DNA from: Taxillus chinensis | Lineage: Eukaryota; Streptophyta; Magnoliopsida; Santalales; Loranthaceae | DNA length: 64,000 bases | Reading direction: 5' to 3' | Assembly (NCBI GenBank): GCA_023512835.1 | Contig: CM042091.1 | Span: forward strand, 49,999,158 to 50,063,157 | In this document: positions 31,631-44,100 of the stretch, in pieces | Position numbering within the stretch: position 1 is the stretch's first letter | Layout of the letters: each line of letters opens with the position of its first letter | Notes under the pieces: model-generated | Told to the model about the DNA's origin: nothing | The model's database searches: none | Seen by the model: only the letters and a program-made list of their open reading frames with translations | Made by a program: the position numbers and the translations under genes

Positions 31631-32737
31631 CTATTGATCAGTCCTTCCCTCCATTCTCACAGCCATGACTGACATCTGCTCATTCAACATCTCCATTTTC
31701 TTGGTATGTTCATCTAGCTGATTTAAGTTGGACACTGCTGCAACTGGTTCAACCTTTGCACGCCGATCAGTTGACCATTGGCAATTAGATAATGCCATTC
31801 TCTCTAACAACTCAACAGTGGCAGTATGTTCCATCATCATGAAAGCTCCTCCAGCAGCAGCATCTACCATATTTCTAGTAGATGGTTGCAAGCCCATAAA
31901 GAATGATTCCACTTGCAACCATTCAGGTCTTCCATGATTAGGACACCTCCTAACCAGATCCTTGAACCTCTCCCAAGCTTCATAGAGAGATTCTTCGCTA
32001 TGCTGGTTGAATTGGCTAATTTGACTCCTCAAATGCATCACCCTTGTTGGTGGAAAGTACTTGGAGAGGAACTTTTCCACCATTTGTTCCCATGTTGTGA
32101 TGCTTCCAGTTGGTAACGCTTGGAACCATCCAAGAGCTCTGTCCTTCAATGAAAATGGGAAGAGTCGGAGTTTGATTGCATCATCAGAAACTCCATTAAT
32201 TTTAATGGTATCACATATTTGAAGGAACCTCACTAGATGATTATGAGGATCATCTAATGCTAAACATCTGAACGCTTCTTGCCCAACCATCTGCAGTAAG
32301 GCTGGCTTCAGCTCAAAATTGTTTGCTTGAACGGGAACTCGTCGGATGCCAGAATACTCATCAGGAAGAACAGGTCTGGTATAGTCCATAAAAGTACGTG
32401 GCTGCTGACCACCTTGACCATTATCATTCATCTGACCTGCATTGTGTACTTGGTCCTCTCTTGCTCTATTGTCTGCCATGATTTCTTCACACAAGGTGTG
32501 TAGATTGTCCAACTGCTGTTCAGCTGCAGCTAACACTCTATTAGCTCTTCGCTGCTCGCGCAAAGTTCGCTCTATTTCTGGATTGTATGGCAACAATTCG
32601 CCACAAAAATGACGCATGCACTGAGTAATTTCCTCGAACACTTGGTGTGTACCCCTGCAACAAAAACAAAGAAATATCGGGTAACACCGCACTAAAAAGA
32701 ACAAAAGCAAAACAGGAAAATAAAAGTCCCAGATCAC
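31631..32737 (-). CDS. Athila/Tat-like Gag capsid
   Basis: The longest open frame in the window (368 codons). After an upstream part with PRTFMDYTRPVLPDEYSGIR, residues about 150-310 form the retrotransposon Gag capsid: NNFELKPALLQMVGQ, DDPHNHLVRFLQICDT, LRLFPFSLKDRALGWFQALP, ESLYEAWERFKDLVRRCPNH and FFMGLQPSTRNMVDAAAGG. The same landmarks occur in the 18056 Gag but the two proteins differ widely, so these are separate families. The first 30 residues are hydrophobic leader-frame sequence and the true start may lie further in. Surrounding pol is decayed, so the element cannot move by itself. Confidence 0.8.
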   Translation of the reverse strand: MIWDFYFPVLLLFFLVRCYPIFLCFCCRGTHQVFEEITQCMRHFCGELLPYNPEIERTLREQRRANRVLAAAEQQLDNLHTLCEEIMADNRAREDQVHNAGQMNDNGQGGQQPRTFMDYTRPVLPDEYSGIRRVPVQANNFELKPALLQMVGQEAFRCLALDDPHNHLVRFLQICDTIKINGVSDDAIKLRLFPFSLKDRALGWFQALPTGSITTWEQMVEKFLSKYFPPTRVMHLRSQISQFNQHSEESLYEAWERFKDLVRRCPNHGRPEWLQVESFFMGLQPSTRNMVDAAAGGAFMMMEHTATVELLERMALSNCQWSTDRRAKVEPVAAVSNLNQLDEHTKKMEMLNEQMSVMAVRMEGRTDQ

Positions 32738-32880
32738 AAATAAACTTGGTCACTAATGTCACCTAATCCTAACAACAATTGGCTTGCTTCCCCGGCAACA
32801 TGAGAGTTAAGGAAGATAGCTGAAGTTGAAATACTCCACTCTATTACTTGACCAGTGCACTTGCTATAAACCTATCACAT
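32738..32880 (-). other. Leader, primer site remnant and LTR stub of the truncated Athila-like element
   Basis: The minus strand reads TGTTGCCGGGGAAGC near 32800-32786, a decayed form of the TGGCGCCGTTGCCGGGGA primer site. Sequence to 32880 may be the end of its LTR. Confidence 0.45.
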
Positions 32881-33218
32881 AAAATTGTTAGGTCACTCAC
32901 CCCTCCTTCTGTGATTTGTTTTCCTTTCAGGGTCCTACGGGCGTTAGGTAGAACATCAAGGTGGAAGACAGTTATCTGTTTTGTTGCTTTATTTTATTTT
33001 AATTTGTGGAACTATTGTAACCCCAATGGGGAAATGATGTAAAAGGTTTTTTTTAAAATTAATAAAGTGATGTGGTTTGCCTTTTGATATTGACTATGGT
33101 TTGAAATTAATAAAGATCTGTGGTCTTGTGGTACTATTCATCCCAACCCTTTACCCACCGCGTGGGTAAAGGAGAGTCACGAACCGGTTTCCTCGGGTTG
33201 AGAATCCGGAGCGTGACA
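32881..33218 (+). repeat. 3' end of a plus-strand LTR (copy F) of the GCGTGACA family
   Basis: Ends AATCCGGAGCGTGACA at 33218 and shares GGGTAAAGG..GAACCGGTTTCCTCGGGTT with copies A and E in inverse orientation. The acceptor-like module is intact: CTCACCCCTCCTTCTG..TTTTCCTTTCAG at 32895-32930. Confidence 0.7.
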
Positions 33219-34684
33219 AGTTCTGTCAATGAAGGTCCAGATGTGGGCAACCTCTGGAATGTAGTCGTCAGACCAACATGGCAGAACATCAAAGAATTTT
33301 CCTTCCTTGTATATAGAAGGGAATAGCCTCATTTCCGTCTTCACATCCAAGGCGAAGTTATCAATATCTTCAGTAATGTATAGTCCCTCCTCAGAAAGTA
33401 GAGTGCTTATATTTTGAGGTGAAAAGGGAAACAGTTCAAAGAGACACCTTCGTTTGGCAATGGAGCGGGCATACACTTTCATAGCGTTGAAGATACTCCC
33501 ATCTTCATCAGCGAGATCAAGTTCCGCATATGATGGGAGGAAGGTGAGATCCACAGTTAGAGCAGCAGTAGAAGGAGTGGCACTAGAGGAGCTGGGCTTG
33601 GAAGAAGCATAGCGGTTGCATTTGGGGAATGTATGCTCGGAGGAAGAGGAGTTGGAGGATGCTTTCCAGTAGCACGGGTCCGAATAGAAGGACCAGCAGC
33701 TTCCACAATGACAAGAGCAACATCAGATGACGAACTCGCCCCCGTTTTGGTAGATCAGCGAGAGGCACTAGGGTCGCGAGCCATGGTTTTGGCTAGATTC
33801 GTAAAGGAGGAAGACAGAGAATGAATGGAGTTGGTCACCAAATCCATCTTTTGCTCTATGGAAGTGGAGAATTCAAAGAGGGTAAAGAGGATCTGAGCGC
33901 CAAGGGCATCGACTTTGACACCAATGGCTATGATTTGGGCGCTCTAGGCCTGAGCATGGCGGTCCAGCTGAGCAGATAGCACGACATCATAATGAACCGT
34001 GCTGCAGGAAGCACGCCCAAGGGAAAACTCTAGAACTTTAGAGGACTCTCCCGCATGAAGAGGTGCAAGAGTACGCTGGATGGAGGAGTCAGCAGGAGGA
34101 GAAAAGGGCAAATCATCAGCAACATCAGTAAGGGCATCCGAGTTATTATGATTAGAGAGATCAACAACAAGGATGACTAGAGAGGATGGTCTGGCCTCGA
34201 TAGGGAAGGACACTCGTGCGTCATGGGACGGTTTGGAAGAAGCAGCAGCAGGTCATGCAACTTGAAGTAAAGACAACATTAGAAAGTCGTGGTCTTGGTT
34301 CCAAGAAATCATATCGTCCGGGGTTTGAGTGTTGCGAGCGTAGAACACCCGAAGATAATTATCTGGGAAGGAGGCAGTATAGACGAGGCTGAAACGGAAC
34401 CAATAGTCTATTAGAACGTCGGCAGAGAGACAGTTCATCCAATCTTGAGTGTTGGAGGGCAGGTCCGAAGTAGCATCTGGAAGAGAGTCAGCCATAGGAG
34501 CGTCAGTAGCAATAGGTGTCGAGGGAGCAACCGGAGGTGAAGCGGGTCATGATAGCCTGGCAAAATCTGGAGGATCAGCGTAAACACTGTGTTGTGAGCC
34601 TTGGGTGATGGAAGGAGTGGCCACCGACCAGATTCAAGAGGATTGGTAGGCGGAGCTGTCGGTTTGGTCACCGATCAAACTGCC
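33219..34684 (-). pseudogene. Unrecognised ORF remnants downstream of copia pol
   Basis: Minus-strand coding-like text in several frames: a Ser/Ala/Thr-rich segment starting MARDPSASRRSTKTGASSSS (33783 leftwards) and a longer piece with FALDVKTEMRLFPSIYKEG and DVLPCWSDDYIPEVAH (33554-33235), cut at 33218 by LTR copy F. Upstream segments (34671-33944) are Pro/Ser/Leu-rich with stops. Not assigned to a family; it could be the second half of an env-like or extra ORF of the element whose pol ends at 39393. Confidence 0.4.
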
Positions 34685-35071
34685 CTATTGTTCTAGGGTA
34701 ATGATAAGACGACTGGGAGCGGTAGCCCGTCGGACAGTAAGAGTCCCATCAGGGGAAATATACCGAAGATAGTAGGCTTGAGGAGCCACCAAAGAAGTAT
34801 CCAGATAGAGATACTGGAACACTATGGAGAGGAGCCGCCCAAAGGACAAGTTCTTTGGGTTATTGCCCATCAACCAAAAGAGAAAGGCCCCCCAGTCCAT
34901 CGATAAGTGCTCAAATACTCCGTACATGGCTAGAAGAAGGTCGTACGAAACGGAGTTGAGCACCAAGGTGCGAACCAGCAAACACCGGCTGAGGATAGTG
35001 GCCATATAGCGATAACGACCATGAGAAGCTTTAAGCTTATGCTCCTTCACTTTATGGTGGTAGCCCATTGA
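34685..35071 (-). pseudogene. C-terminal part of an extra ORF, split by a solo LTR
   Basis: Minus-strand open text continuing the 37655 ORF once the inserted LTR is removed: YMATILSRCLLVRTLVLNSV, LAMYGVFEHLSMDWGAFLFW and NNPKNLSFGRLLSIVFQYL, ending RLIITLEQ at 34685. This pattern resembles the plant transposon-associated domain found in extra ORFs of LTR elements (from memory). Confidence 0.45.
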
Positions 35072-35420
35072 TGTCACATCCCCGATTCCAAAGAACCAAA
35101 ACCGAACACATGACTTCCCCATGCCTGGACCCGAACAGTCAAGGGGTTGGTGACAAGCACCTATGAGGGACATACAAAGCGGGTGCTGTCCAAATTCCCT
35201 GTACAAACATACATCAAGGGTATGGAAGTACTTTTTCAAATGTCAAACAACCATTATAAGTATATTATAAAAATCATTACATAAACTCAGTCAATTCATA
35301 TAACTATCCACAGACCCTTGTCCAGGATTACGATCTAATAAAAATAACATTTAACAAAATTCATACATTAAATAAATACTCTGCTGAGCAACGCAATCCA
35401 TCGCTAGCTCCTGTTAACAC

Positions 35421-36791
35421 CTGGAGAAAACAAATCAATAGGTAGGGGTGAGCATAAAGCTCAATAGATGATTTACCACTCCTCACCAATCCTCAACAAT
35501 GAACTACTAATACTATATGTCATGTGTACAAGTGTACATGTGTAGTGAGAGTTATTAGATGTTAATGCGGCACACAAAAATACAAATCAGAATACAATTT
35601 GCTAAACAGACAACCATATCAATCATCTTGCCTTATTACAATATCATAAATCATACCACATTACAACTCATATCATCACATCACATTAACACATAATACC
35701 ACACAGGTCACATCAAAACAGTTCATATTCGCACTTTACCGTGCTCACTATGCTTTACCGCACCGATATCCTTGACCGGATCTATCGTACACTTTTGTCC
35801 TTTATCGGACCTCATCACAACAAATATAGTGCACTATATAACAAGAACACACATCAATAATATCAATATTACAAGTCCAATATATCAAGTTAGGAAATAC
35901 CACATCACCACAATAAATCCATAACATCCACAGTATAATCATACCGACGTATAATCAATACGAACATGTTTTTAGCATAAGAATAAATATATACACCTTA
36001 ATTATATTAATGAAAGACACCCTACAATTTCTAAACAATCCTTAGGGTTTCCTTCTAAAGGTTTCAAGCTTAAATTTCCATTAACAAATTGGAAGAAGCA
36101 AAACAAGCTAATAAAATAGTAAAGATTCTGTTCCAACTTCGAAAAATCATAACTAATTCTACAGAACTCCGATTTGCTATTAATATCCACCGTTTCTAAG
36201 TGTTTTTAACTGGCTATCTAATAAAAATATCATAAAAATTATCCGACCACATTACTGTTCACCAGACTACCTCAAAATTCACCCGACCAAAAGGAAAAGT
36301 TTATCAAAATACCGCGTATATTCAACCCGTATAAAAATTAGCTTCACCTGACCACTTACTGTTCACCTGACCACCTCACAATTCACCCGACCAGAAGGGA
36401 AAGTTCATCTAAATACCGCGAACATTATGCCCATATAAAAATTAGCTTCACCTTACCATTTACTGTTCACCCGACCACCTCAAAATTTACCCGACCAGAA
36501 GAGGAAGTTCATTAAAATACTGCGAATATGTTATCGATATAAAAATTAGCTTCACTCGACCACTTTACTGTTCACCTGGCCAACACTGTTCATACAGTTT
36601 CAACATATGAAGAATCCACCCTAAAATAATTTCTAAATCCTCAACATCAACTTTGAACGTTAAACATCTTTATTAGGGCTCCCTATCTCAGTTACATGAA
36701 AAATCATTCGTTCATTGTTCAAATCTCTAATCTAAGCCAAACCTAAGTTATAAGACCCTAGGAGAGATGTAGAAGGGATAAAAACACCTAC
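35421..36791 (-). other. Predicted intron inside LTR copy G
   Basis: Donor-like AAG|GTAGGTG at 36791 and acceptor-like TTTTCTCCAG at 35421, 1371 nt. The TATA-to-donor distance is about 155-165 nt, as in the other copies. Confidence 0.5.
36240..36590. repeat. TTCACCCGACCA repeat array in LTR copy G
   Basis: Units of 100-125 bp, each with TTCACC(C/T)GACCA words (GGTCGGGTGAA in LTR sense), ATACCGCGAA- and TATAAAAATTAGCTTCAC-type segments, repeat about three times. The core word matches the Athila-like LTR array at 16390-16665. Confidence 0.8.
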
Positions 36792-37335
36792 CTTAAATAT
36801 TTTGGAAGACGGACTAGCTTGCCGAAACTTGGAAATGCCTTAAAGCTTTGAGCTTTTGCCTTTCTTTCTCCTTCTTGGATTCCCAAACAGTTAGGGCTCT
36901 CCAAAGCACAAAGAATCAACAATCAACTCTCTTAGGATGAGCCCCCTATTTATAGAGTTTCTCCCCATGTCTTACAGGACCTCTAATTGCATTAAAACAC
37001 TGATTTCTTGTCCAGCAAGTAGCCCTATTTAATTAAGTTTCCTTTTTCCAAAAGAATTTCCATTTTAAGTCATTAAAAATACAAAAATGCCTTTAATTAA
37101 TTAAATCCCGAATTTATTTTTAATATTAATAATATTAAATCATAAAACAGTTAAATTGACTAATTTATCCCTTAAATCACCACTGGATGTTACTAAAATA
37201 CCCTTGGGTCATCTACACCCCAAATAAAGCCCATTTAAAGTTTAAATGACCATATTTTCAGCTATAAAACCAAAATAACATCCTCAAAGCAAATACAAGC
37301 TCTCTTTTAGCCTATTCCGGGTACGGGATATTACA

Positions 37336-37655
37336 ATTGACGCTGCCATCTTGTTTAGTTTGAGCCGCAGATGTGTACCGGCTGGGAGATAGAGAGCAGC
37401 ACGAAGGACTTCGGGGGTGATGACGATGGTGACACCCCGAATGGTGGAGGTGATGGAATCGCTGGTGTGGCGGAAATTCCGATAGTACTCAATGATATCT
37501 TCGAGGAGGAGTTCAATTGGATTGGAGACAAGATCGAGGAGATAGATGGTGTCGAGTAAGGGAAGGAGCTCTAAAAACCATGCCGGAGGATCAGCAATGG
37601 CGGTCCAGTCGACAAGATGACCGGGATTGACTCCGCACAAACCTTTGGGTGCCAT
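37336..37655 (-). pseudogene. N-terminal part of an extra ORF with transposon-associated domain
   Basis: Starts MAPKGLCGVNPGHLVDW at 37655 and includes LLEDIIEYYRNFRH and STIRGVTIVITPEVLRAALY, the form of the plant transposon-protein domain seen in extra ORFs of Sirevirus or Athila elements (recalled, not searched). It is interrupted at 37335 by solo LTR copy G and continues at 35071. It lies about 1.7 kb downstream of the copia pol end on the same strand, which suggests an env-like third ORF. Confidence 0.45.
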
Positions 37656-39392
37656 AGCAAAGATGAAGTGTGAGAAGGTGTAGGAAGCTAGGGTTTTTGA
37701 GATGAGGAAAGCGACGAAAGATGTGGGCTTTTAAATTGCAATGTCACTCTATGATTGAGGGCTCAGTATATATATAAGATTATGTCGTGGATGCCAGGTG
37801 GGTTCTAGGATTTAAGTGAGATAAACAACGAGCCTCTTGATAAAATACGTCATTAAACTTGATATACGAATGCCTCCAGATAATGAGATGACATGGAGGC
37901 CGTAAGAACCAAGCTTTTATGACAGTTGTATGGCAACTTTGAAAATTTGAAACGACTAATTCCCTGACTCAAGATGCCAATTAATGAACCATCATTACGC
38001 CTCCTCAAAAATACATGATGTAAGATAACACGTGAATTACCGCGATTTGAGAATTCTAAGAGTCGGGAGGAAGTATGCCTATTGTCATTCGGAGTAGAGA
38101 TAATCCGTAGGAACAATGATCCGGATGAAGGACTGACTTGTTCCTTGAGAATAGGTGCTCATGTGCTTAAAGAGAGACGAAGATTCCTTTGCCGTCTTGA
38201 AGTCAAACGAATAAGAGGTACCACAACACCCCAAATCCGAGACATCATTTAGAGATATATGCATTAGTGTGCAAAGAAAATCTGAACTTGTAGCTTCATA
38301 AGAATAGACTAAAAAGTACAGAAGACTTAACAGGTGGGGGTTGTACATATATTAATGAAAACATATGATAAAACACAGCATCATCTGAACTAACAGAGAG
38401 CAGAACTTATGCAGTAAAGAGGTGATAGTGAGAGACATATACATATGAGTTATCGATCAATTTATTGAAATCAATGCATATGGAAGAGAATAAACACATA
38501 AGTTTAATTGGTCAATATAACGAATCCTTCATACTGATAGAGATAGCAAAGAAGAATTAATGCTATATGAATTTATTCAACGTAAGATTCATGAGTGAGG
38601 GTGAAGTAAAAGTTACATGATGTATGATTGATCAATTGATTGTCATGCCTAAAATACAAGGTTAAAGAGGAAATCATTCCAGTCATTCCACAATTCTGAG
38701 TCAACAATGCAAGTCCAATCAGACCCAAGAGTGAGAGCTTGTAGGGCAGAGCATCCGAGATATATTAGGGGGGGAGTATTACTTAGATAATAAATGAAGC
38801 ATTTTCTCCCCTTTAGATCATGTGATCCTCTCGATAAAAACTCCCCATCATATAGACAGCCAAGAAAGAGGTCACGAGACATATTAGGGGGGTATTAGTT
38901 AATAAATGAAACTTTTTCTCTCCCGTAGATCACGTGATCCTTTTGATAGACTTTTCCTGTAATAAGAATTAAGATCATGAGAAAGTGTTGTCTATCATTG
39001 GTGAATCTCCACTCAAAGTGCTTATTAGATTGTAGTTGTGATTTTATTCACCTGACATTCCGAGCCAACCCATTTCAATTCTTTAACAGTGCATGTTAGA
39101 AATTTCAAACAATAAGAGAAATCATATGACATGTGGTGAGAGATGAAAATAAGAATCATAAAATCCAAAGTAGATTTCATTCATATATCCTTAATTATGT
39201 TGGCTTTACCAATGACAGTTTGGATTAGCAAGCATCCTCCCAATTTGACTGATGTGAGTATGATTAGAAACATGATGTATGATTTAGAAGTAAGAATCAT
39301 TAGTATGAAGTATAGTAAGTGTTTCTCACTACCATAGGAATCACAATGCATGTCTTGTAAAAAGTGACTGTTGGATAAATGAGATATAAATG
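37656..39392 (-). other. Spacer between copia pol end and the extra ORF
   Basis: No domain recognised on either strand. It contains an imperfect direct repeat: ATATTAGGGGGGGAGTATTA (38761) and ATATTAGGGGGGTATTAG (38881), each followed by AATAAATGAA..TAGATCA.GTGATCC, a period of about 120 bp. Confidence 0.55.
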
Positions 39393-40113
39393 CTATGCAG
39401 AAAGATCAAGCATACCTAACTTGAGTAATAGTTCAGAAAATCTTGCATCTGAAAGGGGTTTTGTGAGAATGTCCGCAAGTTGATCATCCGTAACAACATG
39501 TTCGAGAGATATGTGCTTTTTGAGAATGTGGTCACAGATGAAATGATACTTGACCTCAATGTGTTTGGTCTTTGGGTGCATGATGGGATTATTGCTGATC
39601 GCAATGACACTGGTACTGTCACAGTAAAGTGGGACAGACGTCATGTTGAATCCATAATCAGTAAGTTAACTTTGCATCCATAGGAGTTGCGCACAGTAAC
39701 TCCCTGCAACTATGTACTCAGCCTTCACAGTAGCGGTTGTCTGGAATTCTGCTTCTTATTGAACCAAGAGATTAGTCTGTTCCCAAGAAACTAGCAAGTA
39801 CCATTTGTGTTCTTCCTGTCTATGCGATATCCAACAAAATCAGCATCTGAGTATTCAGATAGAGAGAAATTAAATTCCTTGGGATACCAGAGTCCCAAGT
39901 TCACTGTTCCTTTCAAGTACCACAGTATCCGTTTGACATGAAGCATGTGTGATTCTTTAAGATCCGCCTGATATCTTGCACATATGCAGGTATGATACCC
40001 GGACGACTTGCTATAAGATACAGCAATGATCCTATCATACCTCTATATTAAGTCACATTTACTGATTTGCCGTTGAGATTAGGATCTAACTTAGCATTGA
40101 CTGGCATAGGACT
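39393..40113 (-). pseudogene. Ty1/copia RT C-terminus and RNase H
   Basis: Minus strand. 39644-39393 is an open segment with the end of copia RNase H: LYCDSTSVIAISNNPIMHPK, TKHIEVKYHFICDHI and VVTDDQLADILTKPL. Further right, broken frames give GSLLYLIASRPGI, ILWYLKGTVNLGLWYPKE and YSDADFVGYRID. Sequence identity to pol ends near 40113, so the RT active-site half is missing. Confidence 0.8.
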
Positions 40114-40570
40114 CCCCTTTCAAATATGGGAATGGGGAGCCATAATTACACTCTCGGGATGTCACAATTGATCTATTAGAATTGTAAAAGGCGTAATTAA
40201 TGCACTAACGGATACTTCCCCTAAAACGCTAAAATGCCTATAAATAGGCTATCCATAAACCCCTAAAAGGGCTTCAATTATCAATTACCAGAGGCCATTA
40301 TTCTGTATTCTGGGAGACAGGATAAAAAAAAGATCAAAAAGAGATATACTTGAAGCATCCAGAATTGCTTTTTGTCTTCAAAGCGGCTGAAGGGGACATC
40401 CCGAACCTAGGAGGAAGCATTCTGGGATTTTGGAAGCAAAAGGCATGGAGTAGGAAAAGCTGCAGTTTTCTTTCTAACCTTTTGTTTTCAAGAGGACTTC
40501 TAAAAGAAAATTATCAAGTTCGGTCACAAAAAGACCACTCGAGTTCTCTATTTAATTTTTTCATATTTAA
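40114..40570 (+). other. LTR-like remnant upstream of MSH5
   Basis: Contains CTATAAATAGG at 40229-40240 and text common near LTR transcription starts. No borders found, so the call is weak. The 75-codon frame at 40350-40577 has no recognisable domain. Confidence 0.3.
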
Positions 40571-41104
40571 CCATTAAAATTTCTTCTCTCAAATGTGTTG
40601 AAGTGAAATAGTTTTAACTCTCACTCCTTTTCCTTCCGAAATAAAAAAGGACAATCAATAACTCATATTTTCTAGAAAGTTAAAACAAGGCCTGAGCAGT
40701 CATGAGGGTTAAGTCTTAGATGCTCATATCCTAGTCTAACTAGACCAATATCAATTGTGACAGTATTTTATTTTCATATTTGGATGCAATTTGTTTTTTT
40801 TTAAATAATTTTATTTTCCTAAAAATGTAATATTATCAAATGGACCTAAATCCCATATTTTCTTTTAAAATTAGAATAACTCCTTTTATTTATTTTAAAT
40901 TATTTTTAAAATTATATTATTATTAAATTAAACCGCTCACATGTACCAAATACTATTTCCTATTCAAGGAAGAAACAGACAAAAAGCTGTTAGCCTGAAT
41001 CGAATTTGAGAAACGAACTTCAGTGGCCGTTTCCAATCCCACTCTTCGAATTATTGCAACATCTTCCTTGCGCTCACTTCGTGGCATCCGAGAGTGCGAC
41101 AAAT
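40571..41104 (+). promoter_or_regulatory. Presumed MSH5 promoter and 5' untranslated region
   Basis: AT-rich to 40940, then less AT-rich sequence with CGAACTTCAGTGGCCGTTTCC up to the ATG at 41105. No convincing TATA box, so the start site is not placed. Confidence 0.4.
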
Positions 41105-44100
41105 GGAGGAGGTAGGCGAGAGCGAAGCTGTTCCTGAGGTATGTTATCGATGCGTTGCCATCTCATATTCGATGATTTTCAAGCAATTTCATTGAATTTT
41201 CCATACGATTCACGTCATTGTCCTCGTTCAATGCTGTCTAGTTTTTTCAAATCAAATTCACCTAAATCGAATCACTACGTAGATGTTTGTGATTTCTTTG
41301 AATCGTTCTAGATTTTCATGCGAGTGAACATGTTTTTTTTTTTGAAAAGGATTCCTGGTCTGTTGATCACTCTGGAAACGCTTTCGTTGTTTGCGATTAT
41401 CGAGTTTGTTGTATTTTCAAAGAGTTATGATATTTTTTCATTCAACTTACTGTGTCCTCCAATGAATTTGTGTGTAGGTCTACATGGCTTGCATTGTACA
41501 AGGTCATCGGTGAGGAGCATCAATTTTCTTTGTCTTATTAATGTCTCAACTATACACACACATAAATATATTAACATGTAAAAACAATTGCGTTCATGCC
41601 CTTTTTATTTTCTTTGATGCATTTCCAATACATGTACTCATGATGTTTCTTCTTTAATTTTTCTATGGAAAGTATATTTAGTAGAATCCACTTAGTGTAT
41701 ATCTGTACATTTTTCTGTGTGCTCCAATTCAAGTGCTTGAGAGACCAAAATCATAATCTTATAACAATAATTAAGAACATAACTTTAGATTATATATGTG
41801 TTTCCTAAATACACATCGAAATGCATCTTTATAAAGTAGTAATCCTTGAATGGAAGTGTACTGAATTATTTTTAATGTTAGAAATGGAATACTGGTATAT
41901 ATATATATAGGAAAACAATTTGTTTGAAAAAAAAATCTTATTCATAAGCTTTATTCCCAGAGTTGGAATCTCTTATTACGATTGCAGCATTCGCCAGCTT
42001 CATGTGCTGGAAGTCTGGGAGGATGGGAGTGCGGATTTTCCCCTGATTGATCTAGGTATCATTTGCACCTCTGCTTGCTAGAAGAAATGTAATTCTTTTG
42101 TGTAGTTGTCCACTTTGTTTTTTTCGTTGCTTAAAATATACTTTGAGTCAGGATAATTCCCATCATTTACTATGGATTTAACTAGCTCTTTTGGTGTGAA
42201 CACTGTTTCAGTTAAATATCAAGCCAAGCCCTTGGTCATTTACACAAGCACTAAAAGTGAAGAGTCATTTTTGTCTTCTTTACAACGAAGTGGTATGCTG
42301 CTTAGTAACTAGTAATCTTACATAGAAACTGCTTCCACGTCTTTACTGTCTGAAGTAATACAGATGGTGTAATTGAGGCTCCTACTGTGAAGCTCATGAA
42401 AAGCTCTATTTTCAGTTATGAGCAGGCATGGCATAGGTACGAAAGAATCAAAAACAGTTTATTGGTGGTACATGACTTACGGATTTAATGGACTCAATTC
42501 CTAAAACTGAACCTTAATAATTTTATGATTTTCAATTATTTATTTATTTTTTATTACAATTCACGATGAGCTTATCTTTATGTGGGGCTTTTAGTCGTTA
42601 TAATAGACGTCTCTCTCTCTCTAGGTTGATATATCTTCGAGTAACAGGGATGGAGGATGGGTTAAGCATCAATGAAAGAATTTTTTTTGTAAGTTCTGAA
42701 CTAAATTTTTTCTTTTTCACAATTGCTTCCCTTACAACTATTGTTTGGTTTGATCAGGCTTCTGAAATCATGGTTGGGTTGCTATTTTATTATACTTTTA
42801 ATATAAAAATAAAATTTTATTTTATCGTTTCTATTGTTATTCCTTGTTTATTTATATTTTACACCTAATGTCATTTCCTGTTCCTGCATGATAATATAAT
42901 TACCTGAAAAACATTATTATTATTATTTTGTTTGGTGTTGGTTGATGAGTATCTTGGAGTATAATCTGTGCACATATAGAGTTTCTTTTGTAATTATTTT
43001 GTCTTTAATGTGAAAGATTCCTTGGTAGTGAGCTTTTTATAATAGGTACACAAGCATGTAATAAAATACACGAGGAAGAATAATGTAGAGGGCACCAAAA
43101 CTGGAACTGGTCTCTAAGATCTTAGTTCTTGTGGTTATTGTTTGAAGAAAGGGAACATAAAATGTAAATCATGATGGAAAGACAGGGTTGCACATAAACA
43201 CCCAACTGTTTTGACTAATTTGTGGTGTTCTATATTTAGTTATGTGTTTAGTAAAGCTTTGTTTTTTTTTTTATGTAAAAAAGCCTACCTAACTGGAATG
43301 TTAAAAACAATGAGATTTTGGGAACTATTAGAAAAACCACAAATTCTTTATTAGTTGTAAATATTCTCTATACTTCAATCGAGATATTAGTTAATTATAC
43401 AAAATAAGAACCTTGTTAGCCAGTTATGATAGTTATGTTAAACAATTAGGGCTCGTTTGGTACGTAAGAATTAAATTGGGAGAAATAAAATTAGCACAAG
43501 AATGTAATCAATATTGAAATAGAATGGAATGATTTATTACATTTTAATGCGTTTGGTATGCAAGGTAATGGATTAATCTAATTACAAAAATATCCTCACT
43601 TTATTGTAAACTACTTCAGCCAAATTTGAATCTGCCTGTCGCCTAGCTGTCACACAGCATGAGTGCTCCATATCTGGTGCGGGCCCCTGCCAAGCCTCCA
43701 GTATGGTTTTGAAACGACCTCCATCTGCAGGGCAGGGCAACAAATGCAGTTGATGGGTGCATTGGAGAATTTTCTCGAAATGGAGCTTGCCTGATCTAGA
43801 GAAGGTGTTTTTATAAACCAACGTAAATATATTATTATACTTAGTGCGACAGGACTACTAGTATGTAAAGTGTAAACTAGCCGAGATGCTTATTGAGCCC
43901 AATCTTAAACTCGAGCCATCTAAAGCTGAAGAAGTTTTGAATAAAGAGAAGTATCAACAACTCGTTGGAAGGCTTATCTACTTGTCACAGATACCGCATG
44001 GTATAACCTTTGTAGTAAGGATGTTTAGTTGGTTTATGCATTCATCGGGACGTGAACACTTTGATTCACTTCATAGAATACTCAGGTACCTAAAGGGGAA

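Larger units (their letters stand above)
35072..37335 (-). mobile_element. Solo LTR (copy G, 2264 bp), TSD ATTGA
   Basis: Borders TGTCACATCCCC (35072) and GGGATATTACA (37335), with perfect 5-bp target copies ATTGA at 35067-35071 and 37336-37340. In sense order: TATA box near 36954-36947 (ATAAATAG), leader, donor-like TTAAG|GTAGGTGTTTT at 36791, an array of GGTCGGGTGAA words (36590-36240), and the acceptor-like module CTCACCCCTACC..TTTTCTCCAG at 35421-35455. Confidence 0.9.
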
